Shown: positions 33,309 through 42,110 of the stretch, in pieces
Numbering within the stretch: the first letter of the stretch is position 1
Layout of the letters: the number at the start of each line of letters is the position of its first letter
Notes under the pieces: generated by a model
The model's input: the letters and a program-made list of their open reading frames with translations, nothing else
Database searches by the model: none
What the model was told of the DNA's origin: nothing
From: Candidatus Manganitrophaceae bacterium
Lineage (GTDB): Bacteria > Nitrospirota > Nitrospiria > SBBL01 > Manganitrophaceae
Length of the DNA: 64,000 bases
Reading direction: 5' to 3'
NCBI GenBank assembly: GCA_016200325.1
Contig: JACQEZ010000007.1
Location: forward strand, 186,001-250,000
Program-made: the position numbers and the translations under genes

Positions 33309-33974
33309 ATGAAATCAATCTATAAAAAGACCTATCTTGCTCTAGCCGGGGTCCTGCTCTCTGCAGGGTTTGCCATGGCGCAGACGACGACGGTCAACTT
33401 CTCAAGTCCAACCTGTACGACGGCAGCGACCTGCGGACTCGCCGGTGGCACCAATCAGATGATTGAGTCGAGTGGCGACAGCTTCTTCTTCCAGGAAGCG
33501 GTCATCATCAATGGGAAGCAGTTGAACCATATGATCGTTCGGAGCAAACCGGATGCATCGACCGGGTCGGTTTTTTCGCAGGAGACCTTCACCCCCGGGG
33601 GTGTTGTTCAAGGGGCGACCAATACCATCTCGACCGATCAGCTGACCTTCAAGCAGATCTTGAATGCGACCGGCGGCACGGTGAACGTTACCACCCGGAT
33701 GGACAACCTCAATATCATCAATAAAGGGACCGCTGCCGGTCAAGAGAACATGGTCGGCACCGAGATCAATATTACCCAGAGCATTACCGATACGGTAAAT
33801 GGGTTGACCCGAAATACCGTGACCATCACGCCGAACACCACGACGGCGGCGGCCGGCGATTTCAACACCCACGTCGATCAGGCGGTCAGCGATCCGGCGA
33901 CACCCGGCTTCTCGTCAAGCATTCTGTTTGATACCGGCACTCCGGCGGTGGTCACCGTTAATCAGAACTTCTAA
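33309..33974 (+). CDS. Secreted FxQ-repeat protein 3
   Basis: A 221-residue exported protein with signal (YLALAGVLLSAGFAMAQ). Six motifs are present: FFFQEAV, VFSQETF, LTFKQIL, INITQSI, HVDQAV and the terminal VTVNQNF, with Gln at residues 62, 91, 116, 157, 191 and 219. Two Cys sit near the N-terminus (SPTCTTAATC). It is rich in Thr and Asn, and the C-terminus ends in Phe. GGGAGG precedes the start. It is closest in style to FxQ protein 2. The pattern of spaced Gln in short hydrophobic strands recalls curli-type repeats, but the consensus is different. Confidence 0.72.
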   Translation: MKSIYKKTYLALAGVLLSAGFAMAQTTTVNFSSPTCTTAATCGLAGGTNQMIESSGDSFFFQEAVIINGKQLNHMIVRSKPDASTGSVFSQETFTPGGVVQGATNTISTDQLTFKQILNATGGTVNVTTRMDNLNIINKGTAAGQENMVGTEINITQSITDTVNGLTRNTVTITPNTTTAAAGDFNTHVDQAVSDPATPGFSSSILFDTGTPAVVTVNQNF

Positions 33975-34000
33975 GCTTCTCTTTATAAGGCGATAGAGAG

Positions 34001-34030
34001 AGGAGGGAGGCAGCGCACCGTCTCCCTCCT
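34001..34030 (+). terminator. Hairpin after the FxQ genes
   Basis: AGGAGGGAG (34001-34009) pairs with CTCCCTCCT (34022-34030), followed by CCTTTGTCTT. It lies 26 bases after the stop of the third FxQ gene and probably ends that transcript. Confidence 0.55.
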
Positions 34031-34477
34031 CCTTTGTCTTGTGTCTCGCGTCTCACTCCTTGCCCTTCTTTTTTATTCCCTCTCTGCATGCTTTCTATAA
34101 GAAAACCTCCATCTCCTTCTTCTTATAAGGATGAATCGCGAAAGATAACCCTCTCGAAGTCTGTTCGCTTTAAGTCCTACGTATCGACCGGCATTGACGA
34201 CGGAGAACACAGATGGGGGTGAAAACCTACCTAGTATTCTGCTTCTTATCCCGGGTAGAAAATGGTTGCTATCCGTATAATTTATGATATTCTTTTTTGA
34301 CAAGGCTCGGTTTTTACTGGAGGAAAAATTAACTAGAAGATTCTTCCCTGCCTATAAATCCACCAAGCCCCCTTAAGGTCTTGCAATGGACTTACACCGG
34401 CAATGTAAATAGAAAGGCTGATCCAACAGACGATCATGAAATATTCCCTTGATCCGATGGGAAGAGGATGAATTCAA
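34031..34477. other. Intergenic region before the barrel operon
   Basis: No convincing gene. It holds a promoter-like block TTGACA at 34297-34302 with the spacer text CTCGGTTTTTACT, close to the one at 29122, but its -10 position (GAGGAA) is poor; a TATAAT-like box lies nearby without a good -35. Confidence 0.4.
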
Positions 34478-35926
34478 TTGCAACCTAAGCTCTTCATCCT
34501 GCTCCTTCTCATTTTTATTTTTTATTTTAGTCTTCCTGCCCTCGCCGAAGAAAACGGGACTTTCGGAAGCCTTCATCTAGGAGGGTATCTCAAAAATGAG
34601 ACGGCTCTCCGATTCCAAGATCCGGTTGCCTTCACCAAGATCCGGAATATCCTCTTTTTAGAAGCGTCCGCCGAACTAAAAACCAATCTCCATTTCTACG
34701 TTTCTGCGTGGGGATGGTATGACGCCGCTTATCTGTTTGCCTCTTACGACACGATTAATTTCCCCAACGATCCGAATCTTCCTCTCCCGTTTCTTTCCCA
34801 GCGGGCCCGTGAGGACCAACGGCTCTGGGGTCAGATGCGCGAACTCTACTTCGACTATTCTCTCTCAAAGCTCGACCTCCGGGTGGGGAAACAGCTGGTC
34901 GTCTGGGAGCAGCTGCTCGGCTTTCGAATCCTCGACGAGATCAATCCGCTCAACTTCAGGGAGTTCATCCTTCCCGATCTGATCGATTTCCGAATCCCCC
35001 TCTGGACCGTGAAGGGAGACTACTATGCTGGACCGTATCAATTGGAAGCGCTCTGGATTCCTTTTTTTAGACCGCATCAGCCCGCCCCGAAAGGCTCCGA
35101 GTGGGAGCTCTTCCAGCGGCTTCCCGGAGAGGAAGAGCCCCCCAAGACGTTCGGCGATTCGGAGTTTGGGGGGAGGCTCTCCAGAACGTTCGGGGGAGTC
35201 GACCTTGCGATCAGTTATCTGAATGTCTGGGATCCCTTTCCGACCCCCTTCCGAGAGTATACCGGGTTTCGATTCTTTGCTCCGCCCGCCAAATGTCTTC
35301 CGACCCAGCTTCAGATCGACCAGACGAACACCGATCCCGATTGCGGGCCGGTGTATCATCCGGCATTTAAACGGATGCATATCTATGGAGCGGCGGCGGT
35401 CTTCAACCTGGGGAGCCTGATCCTAAAAGGAGAGGGATCGTTCATCACCGGAAAGTATTTCGGCACCCGTTTGGCCGACCGTGACGGCGACAACCACCTC
35501 GATTACGGCGGCGCGATAAAGCGCAACCACGTCCGGTGGGGGATGGAGGCCGACACCACCCTCAAAGGATTTGATCTCTCGCTGGCCCTCTCGCAGTGGA
35601 TCGTCTTCGGCTGGGACCCGGTGATGTTCCAAGACAACTACGACACCTTTATCAGCCTCTTCGGGCAGAAGTCGTTGAATGCGTCGCTCAAGGGGCAATT
35701 TTTTATTCTTTATCTGATCAACAACGGCGAGGTGCTGCTGAAGCCGAAGATCAACTATTTAATTACCGAACGATTGCAGATTTCGGCCGGGGCCGATCTC
35801 TTTTACGGGCATAAAGAGAGTTTCCTTCCCGACATCGCCGCGCCGGCCAGCGACCGGCTCTTTAAATTCGTCAGCACGTTTGTCGGCCATGATCGGATAT
35901 TTGTCGAACTGAAGTATAGCTTTTGA
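34478..35926 (+). CDS. Outer-membrane barrel protein, DUF1302-like
   Basis: A 482-residue protein with signal (LLLLIFIFYFSLPALAEE) and many amphipathic strands. It resembles the DUF1302 family through GGYLKNETALRF, RELYFDYSLSKLDLRVGKQL, VVWEQLLGFRILDEINPLN and REFILPDLIDFRIPLW, and it ends in ELKYSF, a typical outer-membrane sorting signal (terminal Phe). Such proteins are predicted porins, often linked to lipid or hydrophobe handling. The start is TTG with GAAGAGG ten bases upstream; an out-of-frame ATG overlaps. It is the first gene of an operon of exported proteins. Confidence 0.75.
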   Translation: MQPKLFILLLLIFIFYFSLPALAEENGTFGSLHLGGYLKNETALRFQDPVAFTKIRNILFLEASAELKTNLHFYVSAWGWYDAAYLFASYDTINFPNDPNLPLPFLSQRAREDQRLWGQMRELYFDYSLSKLDLRVGKQLVVWEQLLGFRILDEINPLNFREFILPDLIDFRIPLWTVKGDYYAGPYQLEALWIPFFRPHQPAPKGSEWELFQRLPGEEEPPKTFGDSEFGGRLSRTFGGVDLAISYLNVWDPFPTPFREYTGFRFFAPPAKCLPTQLQIDQTNTDPDCGPVYHPAFKRMHIYGAAAVFNLGSLILKGEGSFITGKYFGTRLADRDGDNHLDYGGAIKRNHVRWGMEADTTLKGFDLSLALSQWIVFGWDPVMFQDNYDTFISLFGQKSLNASLKGQFFILYLINNGEVLLKPKINYLITERLQISAGADLFYGHKESFLPDIAAPASDRLFKFVSTFVGHDRIFVELKYSF

Positions 35927-35945
35927 TTGGCTGGAAGGAGCTGCG

Positions 35946-36767
35946 GTGCCGGTTTTCATTCTGATTCTTCTTTTAATCGGGTTGGCGCAACCGGCGTCGG
36001 CTTCCGATTGGAATATTGAGCTCTTCTCGGGCTATGACGCCGCGTTGCTCAAGACCTTAAACAATCAGAAGCTGAATGAAACCTCCCCGTTCCCCCCCCG
36101 CGTCGGCGGGAGCCCCTCGATCAGCGGCGGACCGATGTTTGGGGTGGAGGTGGAGTGGCGGGTCCGACCCCGCTTTTCCCTGGTCGCGTTGACCGCTTTT
36201 TTTGAGGGAGAGTCGACCGCCATTGAATCGGGTGAGATCCTGTTTCAGGATTTCGGAATCACCCCCTTTACGGCAAAGCGGATTACTCGGGTCTCGTTCA
36301 ACGAGTATGCGCTGAAGGGCCGGTATCACCTGGTGGAGGAGAAGAATCGGTATCGGTTTTATCTCGAGCTTGGATTCTTTGACCAGGTCAATGTGACCTA
36401 CTCGGAGGATTTCAGTTATATCTTCCAGGCGAACGGGCAACAATTTTTGAGAAACGTTCTCTCCCGCGCGACGAGCCGGGGGGGGTATCTCGTCACCGGC
36501 GGGGCCGGCGGGGATTATTATCTGACCCGTTGGCTGGCGCTGAATTTTTCGGCGAATTACCGGCTCGGAAGGGCAATGCCCCTTTTTTATAAATCGTATC
36601 GGCATACCTTTCTCGAGCAGGATGCCATCAGCGGTGCGGTCGGCGCGAACTCTCCGTTTCCTAAGAATGGGGACCAGGTGAGCTTTGTCGAAGGGAATAC
36701 CCGGCGTCCGCTTGTAATGGAGCTGACCGGGTGGCAGGCGGCCATCGGCCTTCGGATTTTTTTCTGA
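35946..36767 (+). CDS. Second outer-membrane beta-barrel protein
   Basis: A 273-residue protein with a short signal (FILILLLIGLAQPASA), then alternating hydrophobic strands (EVEWRVRPRFSLVALTAFF, YALKGRYHLVEEKNRYRFYL, LALNFSANYRLGRAM) and a C-terminal strand AAIGLRIFF ending in Phe. This is the pattern of an 8-10 stranded OmpA/OmpW-size barrel. The start is GTG with GGAAGGAG six bases upstream. It is 19 bases after the DUF1302-like gene and 11 before the TPR-barrel gene, so is part of the operon. Specific function is unknown. Confidence 0.75.
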   Translation: MPVFILILLLIGLAQPASASDWNIELFSGYDAALLKTLNNQKLNETSPFPPRVGGSPSISGGPMFGVEVEWRVRPRFSLVALTAFFEGESTAIESGEILFQDFGITPFTAKRITRVSFNEYALKGRYHLVEEKNRYRFYLELGFFDQVNVTYSEDFSYIFQANGQQFLRNVLSRATSRGGYLVTGGAGGDYYLTRWLALNFSANYRLGRAMPLFYKSYRHTFLEQDAISGAVGANSPFPKNGDQVSFVEGNTRRPLVMELTGWQAAIGLRIFF

Positions 36768-36778
36768 GAACTGTTGTT

Positions 36779-39406
36779 ATGATGCGAGCAATCTGTTTAT
36801 CCATCATTCTCCTTTTTTTCATCACCGCTTCCGGTGTGTGTGGGCAAGAGACGCCGACGGAGCGGAGGGAGGGACGTTCCGACCCGCGCTTGAAGGGGCG
36901 GATGGAAGACGGCGCCCGTCTGATGAAATCGAAGCGCTGGGAGGAGGCGGTCCGCCTCTTCGAAGAGTTGGCGAGGCAATATCCCGATGAGGGAGAGATC
37001 CCCTTTCGACTCGGCGTGAGCTACATGGGACTCGGCCAGGTTCAGAAATCGGAAGAGGCGCTTAAGCAGGCGCTTCGTTTGAATCCGCGCCATACCGCCG
37101 CCTTGCTTCAGCTGGCCGGACTCTATGAGGAGATGCAGCGGCTCCGTGAAGCGTTGGATATTTATGAGGGGATCATCCAAAGTGATCCGACGGGAGAGGC
37201 GGTCCAGGTCAGCCTCTTAAAAAAGAATCTGATCCAGGGGATTTTGCTGGCGAGGTCGGGCGATTTCGACGGCGCCCTTCGCCTCTTTAAGGCGGCGTCG
37301 GATGTCGATCCGACTGATCCGTCCGCGCATTATAATATCGGGCGGGTTTATCTCAGGAAGAACGATCAGGCAAAAGCCGAAGAGGCGTTTCGCAAAGTGG
37401 TGGAGCTCAATCCACAACATCAAGATGCCTATCTTCAGCTCGGGAGCATTTACGAGCAGCAACAACGAATCGAAGATGCGCTCCACGCCTTTGTCGCCGC
37501 GGTCCAAATCAACCCGAATACCCTCGGCGCAAGAAGCATCCAGGACAAGATCCCGCTCTTCCGAGGGATTATCCTTGCCAAGCAGGGAAAGATCCAGGAG
37601 GCGCTTCTCTCCTTTCAGCAGGCGCTCAGTGTGACCGAGAAGCCGGCGCCGATCTATTACAACATCGGGCGTATCTATCTCGGGATGGGCGATCTTCCGA
37701 ATGCGGAGGCTGCCTTGGTCCGAACGCTTCAGGTCGATCCGAGGCACCAAGGGGCGCTGTTGAACCTTGGCATTATCTATGAGCGCCAGGGGAAATTGGA
37801 CGAGGCCCTGAAAGCCTATGACGGCGCGCAAGCGATCCAGTCGGACAATCAAGACGGCATCAACGCGGCGGTCAGCGCTCAGACTGTCCGGGGAAAGATC
37901 GCCGTCCAAGCGGAGAAGCTCGATGAAGCGCGGGACGCCTTCAAAAAGGCCGCGGAGCTGCAGCCGAATAATCCGGCGAACTATTTCAATTTGGCGCTCC
38001 TCTATCTTCGGCGCAACGAGCTCTCCGAGGCGGAGAAGGCGTTTGATCAGGTGATCGCCCTCAATCCCTCCGAAGGGGACGCCTATCTGCCGCTGGCCGA
38101 CATCCTCGAGAAGAGCGGCCGCGAGCAGGAGGCGATCGAGACCTATGAGCGGCTGATCGCGCTGGGGCAGGGGTCTCTGACGACACGGGCGCAGGTCCGC
38201 TTGCATGTTCTAAAGGGGGTCCTGTTCGGAAAACAGAACCGATTTGCCGAGGCGCGCTCGGAGTTTGCCGAGGCGGTCCGGCTCGATCCGGAAAACAAGG
38301 TCGGCTATTTCAATTTAGGGATGGCCTATTTGAAGATGAAAGATCCCTACGCGGCAGTAGACGTGTTTAAAAAAGCGATGGAGCTCGATCCCAAGGACAA
38401 GTCGATCCGGCTTCGCCTCGCCGGCCTTTATGATGAGCTCGGCCGGCCCTACGAGGCCCTTGATCTCTATCAAGGGATTTTAGAGGAGGGGGGTGACGAG
38501 GGGGCCCTTTTAGACGAGGTCCGAGAGCGGGTGAATCTCCTGTTCGGGACGATCTCGGTCGCCTATCAGGTGACGTTCGACAGCAACATCACGTTGTCCC
38601 GAAAGCCGTTCAGTGATCTCAAATCGGAGGTGATTACCCAGTACCAGCACTTCTTTTTGACGGGGACAGGGTGGCGAAGCGGCCTTCGCCTGACCCCCTC
38701 CATCACTATCTTCCATCACAGCCAGGTGTCTATTTTCAGCGGGCAGCTCGGTGCATTTGTCGATTGGAGGGGCTATCAGAGCGGCCTCTCTCTCGGTTAT
38801 AATCTCCACGTCGGATTTTTCGAAGGGTCGCTGTCCGATCGGTCGCAAGAGCTCACCCTGGATACTTTTTCGCCGGCTGGCCTGGCGACCACTTTTACCG
38901 GTTCCCTTCGGCTTCGATATTCCGATTCGGTTGTGAATAATATTTATGACGGCATCCAGCCCTCGCTTTCCGCCGGCCTCGCGATCGACCGCGTATTGGA
39001 GGGGCGCCTGACCCTCTCCGGCGCGGTGTATTCCAATTTCAACACCCATTCGATCGGGGACGATTACGCCTATGTCGGGTTCTCCCCCTCCGTTTTATTC
39101 GACCGCCCGTTGATCCAAGGGATTAATCTAAACCTGTCGTATGGCTATTCAATGCAACGCTATTTAAATCCGGACTCTGATTTTCACAAGCGGCGGGTGA
39201 ATCAAGGTCATGTGGTCAGCGCGGGGATCACCGTCGGGTTGGAGCGGGGAATTCAGCTCTACCTTCGGGGGGTCTGGCAGGCAAACCAATCGAACCTGGG
39301 GGGGACCCCGCCGGAGCTCGCGCAGGTGTTGACCAGCGATAAAACAGGATCATTGAGCAATTATACGAAGTGGCTCGGCACGTTTGGCGTTCGGCTTCTT
39401 TTTTAG
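36779..39406 (+). CDS. TPR-repeat plus C-terminal beta-barrel protein
   Basis: An 875-residue exported protein. The signal (CLSIILLFFITASGVCG) is followed by about 15 TPR units up to roughly residue 590 (e.g. AHYNIGRVYLRKNDQAKAEE, YFNLALLYLRRNELSEAEKA, AYLQLGSIYEQQQ). A region of about 270 residues with barrel strands follows, ending GTFGVRLLF. The architecture resembles outer-membrane exporters such as BcsC/PgaA and the Slam proteins, where periplasmic TPRs feed a barrel. No sequence-level family match can be claimed. Start ATG 36779 (or 36782) follows the previous stop by 11 bases. Two large lipoprotein genes follow, plausible cargo or partners. Confidence 0.75.
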   Translation: MMRAICLSIILLFFITASGVCGQETPTERREGRSDPRLKGRMEDGARLMKSKRWEEAVRLFEELARQYPDEGEIPFRLGVSYMGLGQVQKSEEALKQALRLNPRHTAALLQLAGLYEEMQRLREALDIYEGIIQSDPTGEAVQVSLLKKNLIQGILLARSGDFDGALRLFKAASDVDPTDPSAHYNIGRVYLRKNDQAKAEEAFRKVVELNPQHQDAYLQLGSIYEQQQRIEDALHAFVAAVQINPNTLGARSIQDKIPLFRGIILAKQGKIQEALLSFQQALSVTEKPAPIYYNIGRIYLGMGDLPNAEAALVRTLQVDPRHQGALLNLGIIYERQGKLDEALKAYDGAQAIQSDNQDGINAAVSAQTVRGKIAVQAEKLDEARDAFKKAAELQPNNPANYFNLALLYLRRNELSEAEKAFDQVIALNPSEGDAYLPLADILEKSGREQEAIETYERLIALGQGSLTTRAQVRLHVLKGVLFGKQNRFAEARSEFAEAVRLDPENKVGYFNLGMAYLKMKDPYAAVDVFKKAMELDPKDKSIRLRLAGLYDELGRPYEALDLYQGILEEGGDEGALLDEVRERVNLLFGTISVAYQVTFDSNITLSRKPFSDLKSEVITQYQHFFLTGTGWRSGLRLTPSITIFHHSQVSIFSGQLGAFVDWRGYQSGLSLGYNLHVGFFEGSLSDRSQELTLDTFSPAGLATTFTGSLRLRYSDSVVNNIYDGIQPSLSAGLAIDRVLEGRLTLSGAVYSNFNTHSIGDDYAYVGFSPSVLFDRPLIQGINLNLSYGYSMQRYLNPDSDFHKRRVNQGHVVSAGITVGLERGIQLYLRGVWQANQSNLGGTPPELAQVLTSDKTGSLSNYTKWLGTFGVRLLF

Positions 39407-39425
39407 GATCAAAGGAAGGGATGTA

Positions 39426-42110
39426 ATGGGTAGGTTCGGTCTCATGAATAAAAAGCGCCGGTATTCGATCGGTCTTCTCCTTTTTTTAGTCTTCTCCTGC
39501 AGCCGGGGGGAACAGCACAATGATCACCCGCTCCTTGCGACGAACTGGGGGGGGACGTCGGGGGGAGCGATTACGGGACGGCTCGAGGTGCAGGTGTTTG
39601 ACGACACCACCCGTTTCCCCTTCCCCGGCGCGGTCGTATCGTTAGGGGCCACCGGAAAGCAGACGGTGACGACCGACGGCCAAGGGATTGCCCTCTTTAC
39701 CAATGTTTTCGGTCCGCAGGACATTCATGTCTATGCCTGTGCCGGATGCGACGCCGATCCGAACGACCCCGCCAAACCTCTTTTTTATCAGATCGCCTCG
39801 CTCTATCAGGTCGACGCGAGTCAGATCTCTATTCCGATGATTACGCGCGATCTAACGGTGACAAATGGAACGATGCAGGGAAAGGTCTTTGAGGTCGCCA
39901 AGGAGGAGACGGCCCATGTGGTGGAGGTGGATGAGCTCGGGAATTTTCGACGCCAGGGCCCATTGCTCTCGTCGACCTATCAGGTGATGAATGACGAGTC
40001 GGCCACCGATCTCCTGTTCATCTACAACCGAGAGGTGGATGATTGGGCGGCCGCCGATCCGGCCGGCGGGAAACAGGGATTCGGCACGGTGGCGCTGGTT
40101 GGAAAGGCGATCAATGGATCAAAGCAGCCGCAGGCCGGGGTCCGGGTGAACGCCCGCTATTTCCCAGGAAACGATGCCGGACGGGCCTATTATTTTAATG
40201 ATCTCGGGCAGCTCGATCCGGCGCTCGACCAGACGACCACCGATGGCCGGTTCGTCTTTTTACGGCTCGACCCGAACAATGACATTCTGGTTTCGGCGGA
40301 GAGCCTGGGGGTGGGTGTGGGAGCCCGGTACCTTCACCTCCGGCCGTTGGGAACAACGGTCTTTTCTCTCCCGGTCCTCCCGTTGACCGGGCGGACCATC
40401 GATCTTTCGGGACGGGTGGTGAACTATCGCCTCGACTTTCGGGAAGAGGAGAGAAAGGGGCCGCTTTCGTCCCAAAACGGCGGCGTCGAGTCAGCCGTCG
40501 TTAATTTTTCCGGAGATCCGATCGATCAAAGTATCGTCTCCGACAGCGGCGCCCAGATCGCCGGCAATTATAGAAGCAATGGGCATCTTCTTCCGAACAG
40601 TAAATACATCGCCGTGATTTTGTCGGGCCGGAATTTCAGGCCGACTTATCAAGAGGTGCAGTTGAATGACCGCGCCAAGTTCAACTATCCTCTGGCCGCG
40701 GTTCCGCTGGCCGATTTGGTAAACATGGTCCGGACGATCAAGAGCGACGATACGAGCGGGCTGGCAACCGACACGGCGGAGATCCTCGGCCGGATTGTCA
40801 CCCCGACCGGGAGTGTCGATCCCAACGGCGATCCGGTCATGGTCCCGGTCGCCGACGCGAAGATTACCGTCATCGACGATTCCGGAAATGAGATAACGAC
40901 CCGCGCCTATTTCAACAGCCAGGGGGCGATCGATCCCTCGCAGCCCGCTCTCGATAAAACCAGTGCGTCGGGAGGATTCCTGGTTTATGGGTTGACGCAG
41001 GGGGTCTATACGGTCATCGCGACAGACGCGGTCGGAAACACGATCGGCCGAAAAACCTTTCCCGTTTATGCGAATACCGTTCGCCTCGTCGAACTCGTCC
41101 AGAAAACAGGAACCCTTACCCTCGGTCAGACGCTTGGCGCCGATCTCAAACCGATTGCAGCGCCGTTGCTTGCATTGCAAGGGGGAAAGTCGAGCTGCTC
41201 TCCGGTCGCCTCGGGCTGCGTCCTCTCTTCGTCCGGAGAATACATTATTCAAATGGAGAACCACACCGGCGGTGGAGATTATCAGATTCCGGTTCCCGCT
41301 TCCAAGCGGGCGTTGGGGCTGTCGGCCTTTCGCGTCTCGCCGGATGGGACGCTGAACAATGTGACCTTCGCCGGCGGCCTCGGTCCCCTCGGCACCGGAG
41401 GGACCCTGAGTTTCGACATCTCCTTTCTTGCCGAGCCGCCGCTGGTGCCGACCGATGGATCGGTCACCCTTCCGTCGACCTTTACGCCGCAAGATCTGAA
41501 TGGGATCTTGGTCGGCAGCGTCAGCAGTCGGGGAGAGACCTTTATCGGCGCCGATGCGACCACCTTTTCCGGAAAGGGCGGTCCGACCTTCCATGCCCTC
41601 TCATTGCGGCCGGAGGGGGCGCTCTCTTATTTCCTTGTGGCGACCGCTCAGAACGCGAAGGGGGAGGCGAGCAGTCTATTTACGCAGGGACTTCTCGACA
41701 TCCCGTCCCATCAAGATCTTGTCTTTCCCGATCCGCCGAGGCTGACATCGCCTGCGCCGAATGAAGCGGTTGTCGCCGACGACCTCACGCAGCCCCATTT
41801 GGTTTGGACCGCCCCGGAGGGGCCGCCGGTCGATCTCTATCGGGTGCTCCTTGACACCTCAGACGGGCAATTCCTCTGGGAGGCATGGGTTCCCGGAAAT
41901 CAGACCGAGATCACCCTTCCGAATTTTCCGGCGACCGGCTTGACCGAGCTGAAGCCGTTTCCCGATGGGCAGACGGTCGTCTGGCGGGTTCACGCCATCC
42001 GGGCGGGGGGGCTCTCGCTTCAAGAATTCACTTTTGGTCAGCTTTCGCAGCAACGTGTTTCGGATGCGCGCGCCGAATCGCGGTTTACGATTAGGAGGAG
42101 CCAGCCATGA
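39426..42110 (+). CDS. Large lipoprotein with carboxypeptidase-regulatory-like modules
   Basis: An 894-residue lipoprotein; lipobox LFLVFSC followed by SRGEQ. It has repeated beta-sandwich modules of carboxypeptidase-regulatory type (ITGRLEVQVFDDTTRFPFPG, VALVGKAINGSKQPQAGV, TTDGRFVFLRLDP, SASGGFLVYGLTQG) and a C-terminal fibronectin-like part (PHLVWTAPEGPPVDLYRV). GGAAGGGA upstream fixes the start at 39426; the frame runs further up without a site. The stop overlaps the next lipoprotein's ATG by four bases. It is probably surface-displayed or periplasmic, and no enzyme motif is seen. Confidence 0.75.
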   Translation: MGRFGLMNKKRRYSIGLLLFLVFSCSRGEQHNDHPLLATNWGGTSGGAITGRLEVQVFDDTTRFPFPGAVVSLGATGKQTVTTDGQGIALFTNVFGPQDIHVYACAGCDADPNDPAKPLFYQIASLYQVDASQISIPMITRDLTVTNGTMQGKVFEVAKEETAHVVEVDELGNFRRQGPLLSSTYQVMNDESATDLLFIYNREVDDWAAADPAGGKQGFGTVALVGKAINGSKQPQAGVRVNARYFPGNDAGRAYYFNDLGQLDPALDQTTTDGRFVFLRLDPNNDILVSAESLGVGVGARYLHLRPLGTTVFSLPVLPLTGRTIDLSGRVVNYRLDFREEERKGPLSSQNGGVESAVVNFSGDPIDQSIVSDSGAQIAGNYRSNGHLLPNSKYIAVILSGRNFRPTYQEVQLNDRAKFNYPLAAVPLADLVNMVRTIKSDDTSGLATDTAEILGRIVTPTGSVDPNGDPVMVPVADAKITVIDDSGNEITTRAYFNSQGAIDPSQPALDKTSASGGFLVYGLTQGVYTVIATDAVGNTIGRKTFPVYANTVRLVELVQKTGTLTLGQTLGADLKPIAAPLLALQGGKSSCSPVASGCVLSSSGEYIIQMENHTGGGDYQIPVPASKRALGLSAFRVSPDGTLNNVTFAGGLGPLGTGGTLSFDISFLAEPPLVPTDGSVTLPSTFTPQDLNGILVGSVSSRGETFIGADATTFSGKGGPTFHALSLRPEGALSYFLVATAQNAKGEASSLFTQGLLDIPSHQDLVFPDPPRLTSPAPNEAVVADDLTQPHLVWTAPEGPPVDLYRVLLDTSDGQFLWEAWVPGNQTEITLPNFPATGLTELKPFPDGQTVVWRVHAIRAGGLSLQEFTFGQLSQQRVSDARAESRFTIRRSQP

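Noticed and set aside
34034..34303. Small ORFs on both strands between the FxQ genes and the barrel operon
   Set aside because: No ribosome binding sites, no domains, and they overlap one another.
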